Origin: Bacillota bacterium | GTDB lineage: Bacteria > Bacillota > Clostridia > Christensenellales > CAG-138 | Length of the DNA: 64,000 nt | Assembly (NCBI GenBank): GCA_023390655.1 | Contig: JAEWCL010000009.1 | Location: 57,863 to 121,862 of the forward strand | Direction: 5' to 3' | In this document: one piece after another, positions 1-9,262 of the stretch | Layout of the letters: each line of letters begins with the position of its first letter | How positions within the stretch are numbered: the stretch's first letter is position 1 | Translations under genes and position numbers: made by a program | Notes under the pieces: generated by a model | What the model saw: only the letters and a program-made list of their open reading frames with translations | Database searches by the model: none | Told to the model about the DNA's origin: nothing

Positions 1-29
1 TCAGGCAGCGCCCTCAACGTAATTTTAAC

Positions 30-1088
30 TTACGTGTTTACCGCGTGCGCATGCCAGATGCCGCATGCACCCTCACTCGTCACCATGCAGGGGCCAAGCG
101 GCGTCATGGGTGTGCAGGCTCTTTGAAAATGCGGGCAATCGGTCGGCTGTGCGCGCCCGATAATGACGCGGCTGCAAAGGCAGCCGGTCTTGGGGGAGGC
201 GTCCTCCCGGGTATCATATGCGCCCGCGTCATATTCCCCATATGCTTCACGCAGCACATAGGCGGACGCAGGAATGCTGCCCAAGCCCCGCCATTCGGAC
301 GCCTGCTGGATAAAGTACTCTTCGATCAGCGCCAGCGCCGAGGGGTTCCCCCGTTGTGTCACCGTACCCGGATAGAGGTTGTGCACTTCCGCTTTTTTTC
401 GCGCGTGCTGCTCCATTAAATCATAGACGGCGGCAATGATATGCTCGTAAGAAAACCCGCCGACCGCAAGCGGAATGCGGTAGCGCGCGCAAAGATCCAA
501 ATACGCGCCGCTTCCCAATATGGCGCTCACGTGGCCGGGGCCAATAAATCCATCGATATCCGGGTTGTTTTCACAGATCCATTCCAGTGCCGGCAGCAGT
601 GCTTTGGCGCACAGCAGCAGCCTGAGGTTTGTAATCTTCTCTTCCCGCATGCGCTTGATGAGCAGCGCGTAGACCGGCAGCGTGGTTTCAAACCCGACCG
701 CTGTGAGCACAAACTGCCTGTCCGGCTCCGCCTTTGCCCAGTCGAGTGCCGTCATCGGCGCGTACAGCATGCGCACATCCCCGCCGGAAGCCTTTGCCTC
801 CAGCAGGTTGCCATGGTTGCCGGGCACGCGCATCATATCGCCGAATGTGCACAGCGCGGTGTTAGGCGTTTTTGCAAATTCCGCGGCGCGGTCCATATAC
901 CCCGCCGGCGTCACGCACACCGGGCAGCCGGGGCCGGACACGAGTTCGATAGACTGCGGCAGTATGCCGCGGATGCCGGTGCGGAACACGGCCTGCGTAT
1001 GGGTGCCGCAAACTTCCATAAGTTTGATCGGCGGCCCGTCATATTGTTGGATGCGCCCCGCGAGCGCCTCGATGCTATGCGTTGCCAT
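30..1088 (-). CDS. hypD: HypD, [NiFe]-hydrogenase maturation Fe-S protein
   Basis: HypD works with HypC as the scaffold on which the Fe(CN)2CO group of [NiFe]-hydrogenase is built in the cytoplasm. The 352-residue protein has the family signatures: MEVCGTHT at 24-31, GPGCPVC at 52-58, GFETT at 132-136, and a cysteine-rich C-terminus that in this family binds a [4Fe-4S] cluster. Length is normal. It overlaps hypC by 14 bp, so the two are translationally coupled. The operon probably continues beyond the window edge with hypE, which is the usual next gene; only about 29 bases remain and no convincing start is visible there. The divergent hydrogenase operon is the obvious client. Confidence 0.96.
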   Translation of the reverse strand: MATHSIEALAGRIQQYDGPPIKLMEVCGTHTQAVFRTGIRGILPQSIELVSGPGCPVCVTPAGYMDRAAEFAKTPNTALCTFGDMMRVPGNHGNLLEAKASGGDVRMLYAPMTALDWAKAEPDRQFVLTAVGFETTLPVYALLIKRMREEKITNLRLLLCAKALLPALEWICENNPDIDGFIGPGHVSAILGSGAYLDLCARYRIPLAVGGFSYEHIIAAVYDLMEQHARKKAEVHNLYPGTVTQRGNPSALALIEEYFIQQASEWRGLGSIPASAYVLREAYGEYDAGAYDTREDASPKTGCLCSRVIIGRAQPTDCPHFQRACTPMTPLGPCMVTSEGACGIWHAHAVNT

Positions 1089-1293
1089 ATTGGATCAGCT
1101 CCAGAAGCTCGTCAAGCTCATCGCTTTCTTCTTTGCTCACAACGGAGATGGCGCATCCGGCGTGGATCAATACATAATCCCCCAGCTGCGCATCCACCAG
1201 CCCAAGCTCTACAGACAATACATTGCCCCTGACGTCCGCCTTGCCCCGGCGGCCGTCCATTTCAATCAGTTTTCCAGAGACCGCAATACACAT
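1075..1293 (-). CDS. hypC: HypC/HybG/HupF hydrogenase assembly chaperone
   Basis: This is a 72-residue chaperone that starts MCIAVSGKLIEM. Cys2 is the family's essential residue, which contacts the iron centre and the large hydrogenase subunit. In the known pathway it carries Fe(CN)2CO from HypD/HypE to the apo-large subunit and leaves before C-terminal cleavage. The start at 1293 is fixed by the conserved N-terminal Cys2 and by a strong AAGGAGG site at about 1301-1308. It overlaps the end of hypF by 28 bp and the start of hypD by 14 bp, which indicates one tightly coupled transcript. Length is typical (70-90 residues). Confidence 0.95.
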   Translation of the reverse strand: MCIAVSGKLIEMDGRRGKADVRGNVLSVELGLVDAQLGDYVLIHAGCAISVVSKEESDELDELLELIQYGNA

Positions 1294-3599
1294 ATTGCTT
1301 CTTCCTCCTTCCATTCCCCGCCGCGCCCGGAAGCGCAGCGCTCCGGCGCATTCGTATAAAACGCGCCGATATATGCCTGGCCCAACGATGCGCCGCCGTC
1401 GCCAGGCGGTACTGCCATATTGGTCAGCACCCGAAACCCGGCTTCCTGAAGCAACGCCAAAGACCGCTCCAATAAAATACGGTTGTGGAATACGCCGCCG
1501 CTCAACGCAACGTCGCCTATCCCGGTCTTTTCCCGCAGGCGCATGCACATTTCTTTTATGAGATCCGCAACGGTCATATGAAAACGGTGCGCCAATAAGG
1601 CGGTATCCACACCCTTTTCCCGCTCCAGAAGCAGCGCCCGGAAGGTCGGCGCAAGGCCGACAACCTGCCTGCCTTCCTCTTCCATGATATCATAGGAAAA
1701 CGGCAGGCTCTCCCCCAAATATCGGGCCGCAACCGCCTCAAGCTCGATGGCGCACTGCCCTTCGTACCGGGAGTCCTCACAAACGCCAAGAAGCGCGCTG
1801 ATTGCATCAAACACGCGCCCCATGCTGGAGGAGCGGATGGCATTTACATCCTTCTTTAAAGCGGCTTCCACAAGCTGCCCACGCGCATCCCGCTGCGGAA
1901 GATTTGCGCCATAAAGCAGGCACGCGGCGCTTTTCCAGCCCTGCCGGATGGAGCTGTCCCCGCCCAAGTACGCCACAGGCTGCAAATGCCCGGCGCGGTA
2001 GAAGCCCCTTGGCGAGGCGATCAAACATTCCCCGCCCCATACCGTGCCGTCCGTACCGTAGCCGGTACCGTCAAACGCCACGCCGATCACCGGCTTTGTA
2101 ACGCCGTGTTCTGCGAGCACGGAGGCGATATGCGCAAAATGGTGCTGCACACGGAGAAGCGGCAGCCCCAGAGATTCCGCGTATCCTGTGGACGCATAGC
2201 CCGGGTGCAGGTCGCACACCGCATGGGTGGGCTCCGCCTGCAGCAGGCATTGAAGCTCCTCTGCCGTATTCCGGTACGCATGGAGCATTTCTTCCGTTTC
2301 CAAGTCCCCAAGCTCCGCGCCGGGATACAGCTGCTCCTTGCTGAAAATCGTGATATTGCTTTTCTGGTGTGGCCCCAGCGCAATGACGCTGCCTCGATGG
2401 TCCGCCTGTGCCGCCGGTAGCGGCACATAGCCGCGCGCCCGGCGCACAAACTGCGTACGTCCGCCGATCACGACCACCACGGAATCGTCGAGCATCCGCT
2501 CGATGGGCCTATTGTGCGTCAGCAAATACGCAATCTCTCGATGCGCCTCAAAATACGCGCGCATCGTATCATCTTTATAAAAAATAGGAAGCCCTGAGGG
2601 ATTCGCGCTCGTCATCACCAGCGGGCCTGTGTGTTCAAACAGCAAATGTTGCAGCGGCGTATAGGGAAGGAACGTGCCAAGATACCGGCTTGCACCGTAT
2701 ACGCCCGGCGCGATGGGGCAAGCCCCCTCCCGCCGGTGCAGCAGCACGATGGGCCGCGCGGGGGATATGAGCAGCGCTTCCTCTTCCTTTGAAATCGCAC
2801 AATGCGCTTTTATTGCGTCAAGGGATGCGAACATCACTGCAAAGGGCTTCTCCTCCCGCCCCTTGAGCGCGCGGAGCTGTTTTACCGCTCCGGCGTTTGC
2901 CGCATCGCACGAAAGGTGATACCCGCCGATGCCCTTGATAGCAACAATCCCGCCGCTATTAAGTGCTTCCACCGCCCGTTGCAGCGCAATATCGCCCGTT
3001 TCCTCTCTTCCATCCCGCGCAATACCGGATAGCGTCGGCCCGCAGGCGTTGCAGCATACCGTCTGCGCGTGAAAGCGCCTGTCGCTTTCCTCTTCATATT
3101 CCTGTTGGCAGAGAGGGCACAGTGGAAATGGTTCCATAGACGTATTTCCCCGGTCATAGGGAAGCGCCTTTAATATGGAAAAGCGGGGACCACAATACGT
3201 GCAGCTGATAAAGGGATTATGAAACCGCGGATTGCCGGGTGTGAAAAGCTCCGTCCGGCAGCCTTCGCACATGGCGATGTCCGGCCCGGGCATCGCCACG
3301 CCTACGGCAGCCTCGCTTGCTTCAATCGAAAAGCCTTCGGGGACCGGAGCGCTCGCTTCATGCTCCATCCGCTCTATAGTGCGGATCAGGCTGCCCGCGG
3401 GCGGATGGTTTTTGAGCGCATTGCAGAAACAGTTAAGCGCCGGGGCTTGCCCCCGCGCCACGATATATACCTCGCCTCCGGCATTGCGTACAAAGCCGTC
3501 GATCTTCATCTGCCGCGCAAGCCGCGCCACATGGGGCCGGAACCCAACCCCCTGCACGACGCCGGTGATGCGCAGCGCCATTGTTTCCTTCACAGGCAT
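1266..3599 (-). CDS. hypF: HypF, carbamoyltransferase for hydrogenase cyanide ligands
   Basis: HypF uses carbamoyl phosphate and ATP to load a carbamoyl group onto HypE, the precursor of the CN ligands. The 777-residue protein shows the family domains in order: acylphosphatase (VQGVGFRPHV at 15-24), two CxxC zinc-finger pairs (about 111-186), a YrdC-like domain, and a Kae1-like C-terminal domain with HHFAHIA and a GGVFHN segment. I chose the ATG at 3599 (GGAG four bases upstream). A second ATG at 3581 also has a good site (AAGGA) and would remove six residues. The gene follows hypA after 53 bp and overlaps hypC. Confidence 0.95.
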   Translation of the reverse strand: MPVKETMALRITGVVQGVGFRPHVARLARQMKIDGFVRNAGGEVYIVARGQAPALNCFCNALKNHPPAGSLIRTIERMEHEASAPVPEGFSIEASEAAVGVAMPGPDIAMCEGCRTELFTPGNPRFHNPFISCTYCGPRFSILKALPYDRGNTSMEPFPLCPLCQQEYEEESDRRFHAQTVCCNACGPTLSGIARDGREETGDIALQRAVEALNSGGIVAIKGIGGYHLSCDAANAGAVKQLRALKGREEKPFAVMFASLDAIKAHCAISKEEEALLISPARPIVLLHRREGACPIAPGVYGASRYLGTFLPYTPLQHLLFEHTGPLVMTSANPSGLPIFYKDDTMRAYFEAHREIAYLLTHNRPIERMLDDSVVVVIGGRTQFVRRARGYVPLPAAQADHRGSVIALGPHQKSNITIFSKEQLYPGAELGDLETEEMLHAYRNTAEELQCLLQAEPTHAVCDLHPGYASTGYAESLGLPLLRVQHHFAHIASVLAEHGVTKPVIGVAFDGTGYGTDGTVWGGECLIASPRGFYRAGHLQPVAYLGGDSSIRQGWKSAACLLYGANLPQRDARGQLVEAALKKDVNAIRSSSMGRVFDAISALLGVCEDSRYEGQCAIELEAVAARYLGESLPFSYDIMEEEGRQVVGLAPTFRALLLEREKGVDTALLAHRFHMTVADLIKEMCMRLREKTGIGDVALSGGVFHNRILLERSLALLQEAGFRVLTNMAVPPGDGGASLGQAYIGAFYTNAPERCASGRGGEWKEEEAICVLRSLEN

Positions 3600-3652
3600 T
3601 TTACTCCATATCATACATGCGCATACTAGATAAATACCATTTGCAGGGGCGC

Positions 3653-3997
3653 TTAAACCTCCAGCTCCACGTTCTGCACATAACAATCGTTGTCCATCCG
3701 CATGGGCAGCCCCATTGCGCCGCAGCGGGGACAGTCAATGGAATAGCGCTCTTTGATGAACGTTTCACCGCAGGCGCTGCACCGAAGCTCCGCCTGTTCC
3801 AGCTGAAAATGCAGCTTTGCCCCTTCTGCGGGGGTGCCCTTTGCAAGCAGATCAAAATAAATCTGCACGGAATCGGGCACGATGCCCGCGTTCTCCCCCA
3901 GCATCAGCAATGCGGAATTGACCCGCTTGGCCTTATTTTCCTCCGCCGTGCGGTTGATAATCTCCACAATCCGTTTTGTCAGCGCGTACTCATGCAC
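3653..3997 (-). CDS. hypA: HypA, nickel insertion protein for hydrogenase
   Basis: HypA is a small nickel metallochaperone that delivers Ni to the hydrogenase large subunit, normally together with the GTPase HypB. The 114-residue sequence begins MHEYAL; His2 is the conserved nickel ligand. It carries the structural zinc site as two CxxC pairs, CSAC and CPRC, near residues 73-91. It is first in the hyp operon and is transcribed away from the hydrogenase operon. No hypB is found beside it, although hypA and hypB are usually neighbours, so HypB must be encoded elsewhere or replaced. Confidence 0.95.
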   Translation of the reverse strand: MHEYALTKRIVEIINRTAEENKAKRVNSALLMLGENAGIVPDSVQIYFDLLAKGTPAEGAKLHFQLEQAELRCSACGETFIKERYSIDCPRCGAMGLPMRMDNDCYVQNVELEV

Positions 3998-4054
3998 TCT
4001 ACATTCTCCTTGCCTGCAGCCTGCTCTAAAAGTGCATGCCGCCTACGGAATCGT

Positions 4055-4083
4055 ATTATATCCCATCCGGCCATGCCGTACAA
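4055..4083 (-). promoter_or_regulatory. Candidate promoter of the hyp operon
   Basis: On the minus strand a perfect TATAAT (4055-4060) sits 17 bp from TTGTAC (4078-4083), a half-matching -35. It would start transcription about 55 bp upstream of the hypA ATG. This is an inference from sequence only. The rest of the 3998-4290 spacer is AT-rich and holds no gene that I can support. Confidence 0.4.
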
Positions 4084-4290
4084 TACATCTTGCAAGTGCA
4101 ACCCGGCATTCCCTTTGAGTATAATCGCATTTCTCATTTGCTGAAAGTTTTTGTTAGAGCCTGCTTTCTTGTAAGGGCTTCCATTTTTGGTCGAACACCA
4201 ACCTGTCAGGGTGGTTTTTCCCCATATTGTCTGGCGTTTTTCTGCTAAGAATATATTATCACAAAAACCGTTCGTTATAAAATTAACTTA

Positions 4291-4319
4291 TTGACATATC
4301 TCCAATTAATACTTATGAT
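4291..4319 (+). promoter_or_regulatory. Near-consensus promoter of the hydrogenase operon
   Basis: TTGACA (4291-4296), a 17-bp spacer and TATGAT (4314-4319) form an almost perfect housekeeping promoter. Transcription would start near 4326, which gives a leader of about 200 nt before the first hydrogenase gene at 4529. Confidence 0.75.
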
Positions 4320-4329
4320 ACAGATGTCG

Positions 4330-4434
4330 GACGCATTGCGTCAGTTTCCTATTTCTTCACAAAAATGTTTCATCTGCAGGCGTGTACGTTGCGACTGAGC
4401 AGCAGATGGGTTTTTGTATGCCGTTGGAAACTGA
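4330..4434 (+). promoter_or_regulatory. Structured 5' leader of the hydrogenase operon
   Basis: Three nested complementary pairs form one long stem: TCAGTTTCC (4341-4349) with GGAAACTGA (4426-4434), ACAAAAA (4359-4365) with TTTTTGT (4411-4417), and CATCTGC (4371-4377) with GCAGATG (4402-4408). The apical loop is about 24 nt. A separate small hairpin, GACGC-ATT-GCGTC (4330-4342), overlaps the base of the long stem and could compete with it. A further GCCGCC/GGCGGC hairpin lies near 4480-4500. I do not recognise it as a known riboswitch class. A cis-regulatory RNA is my inference. Confidence 0.5.
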
Positions 4435-4528
4435 TTGCAGTACGATAAGCAGCTTTATGCGGCGCGTCCAAGATGCCGGCCGCCTAGATTGGCGGCGCTG
4501 TGAAATTTCCACATAGGAGACAGGCAGA

Positions 4529-5956
4529 ATGACCGGTCAAACGCATCTACTTCTTATTGTAGGCATACCGTTGCTTGGCGCGTTTTTGTTACCGCTTGCA
4601 GGCAAGGTATCGCCGAAGTTCCGAAACGCCCTCGCCTTCCTACTGGCAGCGGCGCCGCTTCTCTTAAGCGCACTTGCGCTGCCGTCCTCACTCAGGGAAC
4701 CCTCGCTCATGCAGATTACGCTGCCGCTCGGATTGAGCTTTGGCCTGATGGCGGACGGACTTGCGGTATTCATGGCGATCTCCGCATCGCTGCTGGGCCT
4801 TATCATCGTAGGGTATTCGTTTGGTTACATGTCACATTCCGGTAACCAAAGCGAATACTACTTTTTTGTCGTGCTCTTTATCGGCGCGATGATGGGCATC
4901 GTCTACTCCACAGACCTTATTTTCCTTTATCTGTTCTGGGAGATCTCGGCGCTGTGCTGCTGGAGGCTCATCGGCTTCTTCCGCGAGAAGGAATATGTGC
5001 GCCGCGCCAACAAGGCGTTTTTGATCACGGTGTTCGGCGCGCTTTTGATGCTTGCGGGCTTCATCATGATTTATGTGCAGAACGGCACGACAAATCTTTT
5101 AGCCCTCAAGGGTCAACCGATCGCGACGGCTGCGGTGGTGCTCATCCTCTTCGGCGTGCTTTCAAAGTCTGCCACGCTGCCGCTGCACTCCTGGCTTGCG
5201 GACGCGGGCGTAGCGCCCTCCCCTGTGACGGCGCTTCTGCATGCCGCGGTGCTTGTCAAAATCGGCGTGTACGTCTTTGCACGGCTGTTCCTTGTAAACT
5301 TTGTACTTGACGACGTATGGCATACCGTTGTTCCCGTGATTGCCGCCGTAAGCTCCCTCGTATGCGCGGGCGCTGCAATTGCGGAAAACGATATCAAGCG
5401 TATCGTCGCGTACTCCACCGTCAGCCAGATCGGTTATATCTTTCTTGGCATTTCCGTAGGCGGCAGCCTTGCCGCGGCGGGCGGCATCCTGTATATCCTC
5501 ATGCACGGCATCTCGAAGGCGGGCCTGTTCCTCTGCGCGGGTATTGTGGAGCACACGTACCACACCAAGGACATCCGCGAGCTTGGCGGGCTATATAAGA
5601 CCATGCCGGTGACTGCAGTCTCCTTCGCGCTCTGTGCGTTCTCCGTCATGGGCATCCCGCCCTTTGGCGGCTTCTTCAGCAAGTACATGGTGGTAACGGG
5701 CGCAGCTGATGCAGGCCATCCCTGGATCGCGCTTGTATTCCTGCTTGGCGCGGTGCTGACCATTGTGTATCTGCTGCGCGCGTTTACAACGGTGTTCCTT
5801 GGCGAACCCAAGCGGGGACTTAAAAAGGAAGGCTCCTTCAGCATGGTGTTCTGCGTGGCGCTGCTTGCGGCGCTCTCCCTGATCAGCGGGTTATTGGTCA
5901 GCCTCCCCGCAGGTTTTGTTGAATCCCTTGTGCAGCAATTGGTGGTGGCGGTATGA
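4529..5956 (+). CDS. Antiporter-like membrane subunit (NuoM/NuoL type) of group 4 hydrogenase
   Basis: This is a 475-residue polytopic protein of the proton_antipo_M family and one of three ion-translocating subunits of the complex. Family-critical charged residues are present: the Glu in LFWEISA (TM5), the Lys in LSKSATLP with the following HSWL (TM7), a Lys in LVKIGVY (TM8), and a polar LMHGISKAG segment in the later half. These match the half-channel residues of complex I antiporter subunits. It is the first gene of the operon; its stop overlaps the next start by 4 bp (ATGA). Assignment to the M rather than the L position rests on its length and lack of the long C-terminal extension. Confidence 0.88.
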   Translation: MTGQTHLLLIVGIPLLGAFLLPLAGKVSPKFRNALAFLLAAAPLLLSALALPSSLREPSLMQITLPLGLSFGLMADGLAVFMAISASLLGLIIVGYSFGYMSHSGNQSEYYFFVVLFIGAMMGIVYSTDLIFLYLFWEISALCCWRLIGFFREKEYVRRANKAFLITVFGALLMLAGFIMIYVQNGTTNLLALKGQPIATAAVVLILFGVLSKSATLPLHSWLADAGVAPSPVTALLHAAVLVKIGVYVFARLFLVNFVLDDVWHTVVPVIAAVSSLVCAGAAIAENDIKRIVAYSTVSQIGYIFLGISVGGSLAAAGGILYILMHGISKAGLFLCAGIVEHTYHTKDIRELGGLYKTMPVTAVSFALCAFSVMGIPPFGGFFSKYMVVTGAADAGHPWIALVFLLGAVLTIVYLLRAFTTVFLGEPKRGLKKEGSFSMVFCVALLAALSLISGLLVSLPAGFVESLVQQLVVAV

Positions 5957-7785
5957 ATAGTAGCATATTGTTGTTTTTGATCTTTGTTCCTGCGGTATTT
6001 GCGGCAATCACGTTCCTGCTTCCGAAAAACGGGAAGTGGCTCAAAGAATGCCTGCTTGTGCTGTGCGCGCTTGTAAACCTCTCTTTGATGATCAGCGTTT
6101 ATGGAAACGCACTTTCTGTGGAGCTTCCCTGGAGCGGCTTCGGGCTCACGTTCTCGCTGCGCCTGATGCCATTCTCCGGCTTTATCCTGCTGATGGTCGC
6201 CATCATCGCGCTGCTTGTGACGCTGTATTCTACCGCGTTCCTGCGGGAAAAGCCGTATGCAAAGCGCTTTTACGCGTTCTTCATGCTTACGCTCACGCTC
6301 GTCAACGGCGCGGTGCTTGCAAACAACCTTGTGCTGATGCTCTTCTTCTGGGAAGGCATCCTGTGCACCATGTTCGCCATGCTCTTAACGGATAAGCCCG
6401 GCGGCTTCAAAACCGCCGTCAAGTCCATTGTCATCGTCGGCCTGAGCGACCTTTGCCTGATGCTCGGCATCGGCATGACGGCGCATATTGCGGGCACGTT
6501 CAGCATGGAAAACATCCATCTTGCCGTGGAGCCCAGTACGTATGCGGCATTCATCCTGATGCTGATCGGCGCGCTCGGCAAGGCGGGCGCAATGCCCTTC
6601 CACACCTGGATTCCCGATGCGGCGGACGATGCGCCGCTGCCCTTTATGGCATTTTTGCCGGGCGCTCTAGAAAAGCTCATGGGCATTTACCTGCTCGTGC
6701 GCGTCACGACCGGCCTGTTTACATTAGAGCATGGCTCCGGCATGAGTACGGCGCTGATGACATTGGGTGCTGCAAGCATCATTTTTGCCGTCATGATGGC
6801 GCTCATTCAAAAAGACTATAAGCGCCTTCTCTCCTACCACGCCGTCAGCCAGGTAGGCTATATGCTCCTCGGTATCGGCACGGCGCTGCCTGTCGGCATC
6901 ATCGGCGGGCTATTTCACATGCTCAACAACGCCCTCTACAAGAGCTGCCTGTTTTTAACCGCCGGCGCTGTGGAGCGGCAGGCGGGCACCACTGATCTCA
7001 AGGTCGTGGGCGGTCTTAGAAAACAGATGCCCGTTACGTTTATCTGCTTCCTGGTTGCGGCGGCCTCCATCGCAGGTTTCCCGCTCACGAACGGTTTCTT
7101 CTCCAAGGAGCTGATCTTCGATGCCGCGATTGAAAGCGCGATGCCCTTCTACATCATAGCAGCAGTCGGCGCGTTCTTTACGGCGGTCTCCTTCTTGAAG
7201 CTTGGGCATGCCGCCTACTTCGGCAAGCAGCAGGCGCCAAAGAAGGATGTCAAGGAAGCGCCCCTGTCCATGCTCGTGCCCATGATCGCGCTCGCAGCCG
7301 GCTGCCTGCTTGCAGGTATCTTCCAGGGACAGCTTGTTGCGCTCTTTAAAACCTTCCTGCCTGAGATGGAGCACCTTTCGGAGGCGGGCACCCATACGAA
7401 CTTTGTGTTGGCCGGCATCTCCCTTGTGGTGCTTGCGCTTGCGGTATTGAGCCACCGCCTGGGCTACAAAAAGACCGGGCGCGGCATCTTGGCCGCCGAC
7501 CATTTCCACTACGCGCCGGGCCTGCATCAGGTGTATAACCTTGCGGAAAAGAAGTACTTTGATCCGTACTACGTCATCGGCCTTCTTATTGGCGGCTATT
7601 CCAAAGCGTCGCTTGCCGTTAACAACGGCATCAGCTGGTTCTATGATGTGGCAATCGTGCGCTTTACCGGCTGGATCTCCGGCGGTATCCGGAAAGCGCA
7701 CAGCGGCAACCCCGCCCTGTACCTTGTCTGGACGGTTGTGGGCATTGCGTTTGTCGCGCTGTATCTTGTGATTTCGTTCTGCTAA
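5953..7785 (+). CDS. NuoL-like antiporter subunit of group 4 hydrogenase
   Basis: This 610-residue membrane protein is the longest of the three antiporter-like subunits. It has FFWEGIL (TM5 Glu), LGKAGAMPFHTW (TM7 Lys), LEKLMGIY (TM8 Lys) and NNALYKSCLF later on. A C-terminal extension of over 100 residues with an amphipathic stretch (after about 500) and a final membrane helix resembles the lateral helix of NuoL that braces the membrane arm. This supports the L position. It is translationally coupled to the upstream gene. A 43-bp gap holding a GTTTAGGAGG site separates it from the next gene. Confidence 0.88.
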   Translation: MNSSILLFLIFVPAVFAAITFLLPKNGKWLKECLLVLCALVNLSLMISVYGNALSVELPWSGFGLTFSLRLMPFSGFILLMVAIIALLVTLYSTAFLREKPYAKRFYAFFMLTLTLVNGAVLANNLVLMLFFWEGILCTMFAMLLTDKPGGFKTAVKSIVIVGLSDLCLMLGIGMTAHIAGTFSMENIHLAVEPSTYAAFILMLIGALGKAGAMPFHTWIPDAADDAPLPFMAFLPGALEKLMGIYLLVRVTTGLFTLEHGSGMSTALMTLGAASIIFAVMMALIQKDYKRLLSYHAVSQVGYMLLGIGTALPVGIIGGLFHMLNNALYKSCLFLTAGAVERQAGTTDLKVVGGLRKQMPVTFICFLVAAASIAGFPLTNGFFSKELIFDAAIESAMPFYIIAAVGAFFTAVSFLKLGHAAYFGKQQAPKKDVKEAPLSMLVPMIALAAGCLLAGIFQGQLVALFKTFLPEMEHLSEAGTHTNFVLAGISLVVLALAVLSHRLGYKKTGRGILAADHFHYAPGLHQVYNLAEKKYFDPYYVIGLLIGGYSKASLAVNNGISWFYDVAIVRFTGWISGGIRKAHSGNPALYLVWTVVGIAFVALYLVISFC

Positions 7786-7828
7786 GCGCACTGCTTGCAA
7801 AGAACTACTAGTTTAGGAGGAAGCCTTC

Positions 7829-9244
7829 GTGCCGCTTTTGTTCTTAGCAATCCCACTCGCAGCGGTAGTGGTATTGAATATCCTGTATTATTGGATGAAG
7901 GGCAAGTTTGCCGTCTGGTGCGCTGCCGTTATGGCCGCAGTGCAGACGCTGCTTTCCGCTTATACACTGATTGAATGTCTGAAAACCGGCGTGGTATTTA
8001 CGGATACCCGCATCGGCCAGCTTGAAATCGATACCTTGAGCGCAATGGTGCTTCTGACCATCGGGCTGATCGGATTTGTCTCGCTGCTGATTACGAACGC
8101 TTCCATTAAGAAGCATCAGCACAACTTTGCGAATCTGGTGCTTATCCTCATGGCAGGCATGAACGGCGTTGCGATTGTGCGTGACCTCTTCACGCTCTAC
8201 GTGTTCATCGAAATCACTTCCGCCGCCTCCTTTATCCTCATCGGTTTCCACAGAGACCGTAATGAATTGGAGGGTGCATTCAAATACTATATCCAGTCCA
8301 CCGTGGCCACCATTGTAATGCTCACGGCAACGGCTTTCCTGTTCCTGTTTGTGGGGGATACGACGTTTACAAACGCCGCCGCCGCAATCGGGCAGGCCAA
8401 TACGGCAGGCGTGTTCCCGTACGGGATCGTGATCTCCTTGATTCTTTACACGGTCGGCTTCGCAATCAAATCGGGTTCCGTCCCCTTCCACGCTTGGGTG
8501 CCTGACGCCTACTCTTCCGCCTCTGCGCCCGTTTCCGTGCTGTTGAGCGGTATTGTCACCAAAGCCTCCGGCGTGTATGTATTGATGCGCATCTTCCGTG
8601 ATGTCTTCCTGAGCAACGCTTCCGTGGGCAATCTTTTGACCATACTTGGCCTTGTTTCCATACTGGTGGGCGCGTTCGCCGCCATTGGTCAGCGCAAGAT
8701 GAAGCGGATGCTCGCGTTCTCCAGCGTCAGCCAGATCGGCTACATCCTCCTGGGCCTTGGCACCGGTTCCCCCTTGGGGTTCTTTGGCGCGATGCTGCAC
8801 TTTTTCAACCACGCGTCCTTCAAGTCCCTGCTGTTCCTTGACGCTGCTGCGGTAGAAGAACAGACCGGCCTTACGGATATGGAGGAAATGGGTGGCCTGA
8901 GTGAAAAAATGCCTGTCACAGGTTGGAGCTCCGTCGTCGCGTTCCTTTCTACCGCTGGTATCCCTCCGCTTGCAGGGTTCTGGAGCAAGCTGTTCATCAT
9001 CATCGCGGTCTGGCGTGTGTCCCCTGTGCTTGCGGTGATCGCGCTGTTGGCCGGCGTCATCACGCTTGCCTACCTGCTACTCATTCAGAAGAAGGTGTTC
9101 TTCGGAAAAGTGCCCGAGGCGCTTGCAGGCATCAAGGAAGCGGGCGCGGGATATGTGGGCGCGGAGCTCATATTGGTTGCAGTGAACGTATTTGTCGGCG
9201 TTGCGTGCCCGTTCCTGCTTGGTTACTTCCAAAACTTGCTCTAA
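7829..9244 (+). CDS. NuoN-like antiporter subunit of group 4 hydrogenase
   Basis: This is a 471-residue polytopic protein of the same antiporter superfamily, closest in layout to NuoN/MnhD. It keeps FIEITSA (TM5 Glu), IKSGSVPFHAWVPDA (TM7 Lys) and a Lys in IVTKASGVY (TM8), so it should be a working ion channel rather than a structural relic. Translation starts at GTG 7829 behind TAGGAGGA. With the two preceding genes it gives three pump modules, the same number as respiratory complex I. Confidence 0.87.
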   Translation: MPLLFLAIPLAAVVVLNILYYWMKGKFAVWCAAVMAAVQTLLSAYTLIECLKTGVVFTDTRIGQLEIDTLSAMVLLTIGLIGFVSLLITNASIKKHQHNFANLVLILMAGMNGVAIVRDLFTLYVFIEITSAASFILIGFHRDRNELEGAFKYYIQSTVATIVMLTATAFLFLFVGDTTFTNAAAAIGQANTAGVFPYGIVISLILYTVGFAIKSGSVPFHAWVPDAYSSASAPVSVLLSGIVTKASGVYVLMRIFRDVFLSNASVGNLLTILGLVSILVGAFAAIGQRKMKRMLAFSSVSQIGYILLGLGTGSPLGFFGAMLHFFNHASFKSLLFLDAAAVEEQTGLTDMEEMGGLSEKMPVTGWSSVVAFLSTAGIPPLAGFWSKLFIIIAVWRVSPVLAVIALLAGVITLAYLLLIQKKVFFGKVPEALAGIKEAGAGYVGAELILVAVNVFVGVACPFLLGYFQNLL

Positions 9245-9262
9245 AGGAAGGTGGATGAAAAC

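Noticed and set aside
1..29. A TTG at 15-17 (minus strand) as the start of hypE after hypD
   Set aside because: There is no ribosome binding site and only five codons are visible, so hypE can only be guessed from the usual gene order.
441..1232. Long plus-strand reading frames across the hyp genes (and similar antisense frames over the ribosomal genes)
   Set aside because: They lie opposite genes with clear family signatures, have low-complexity Arg/Ala/Pro composition, and have no ribosome binding sites. They are a by-product of high GC.
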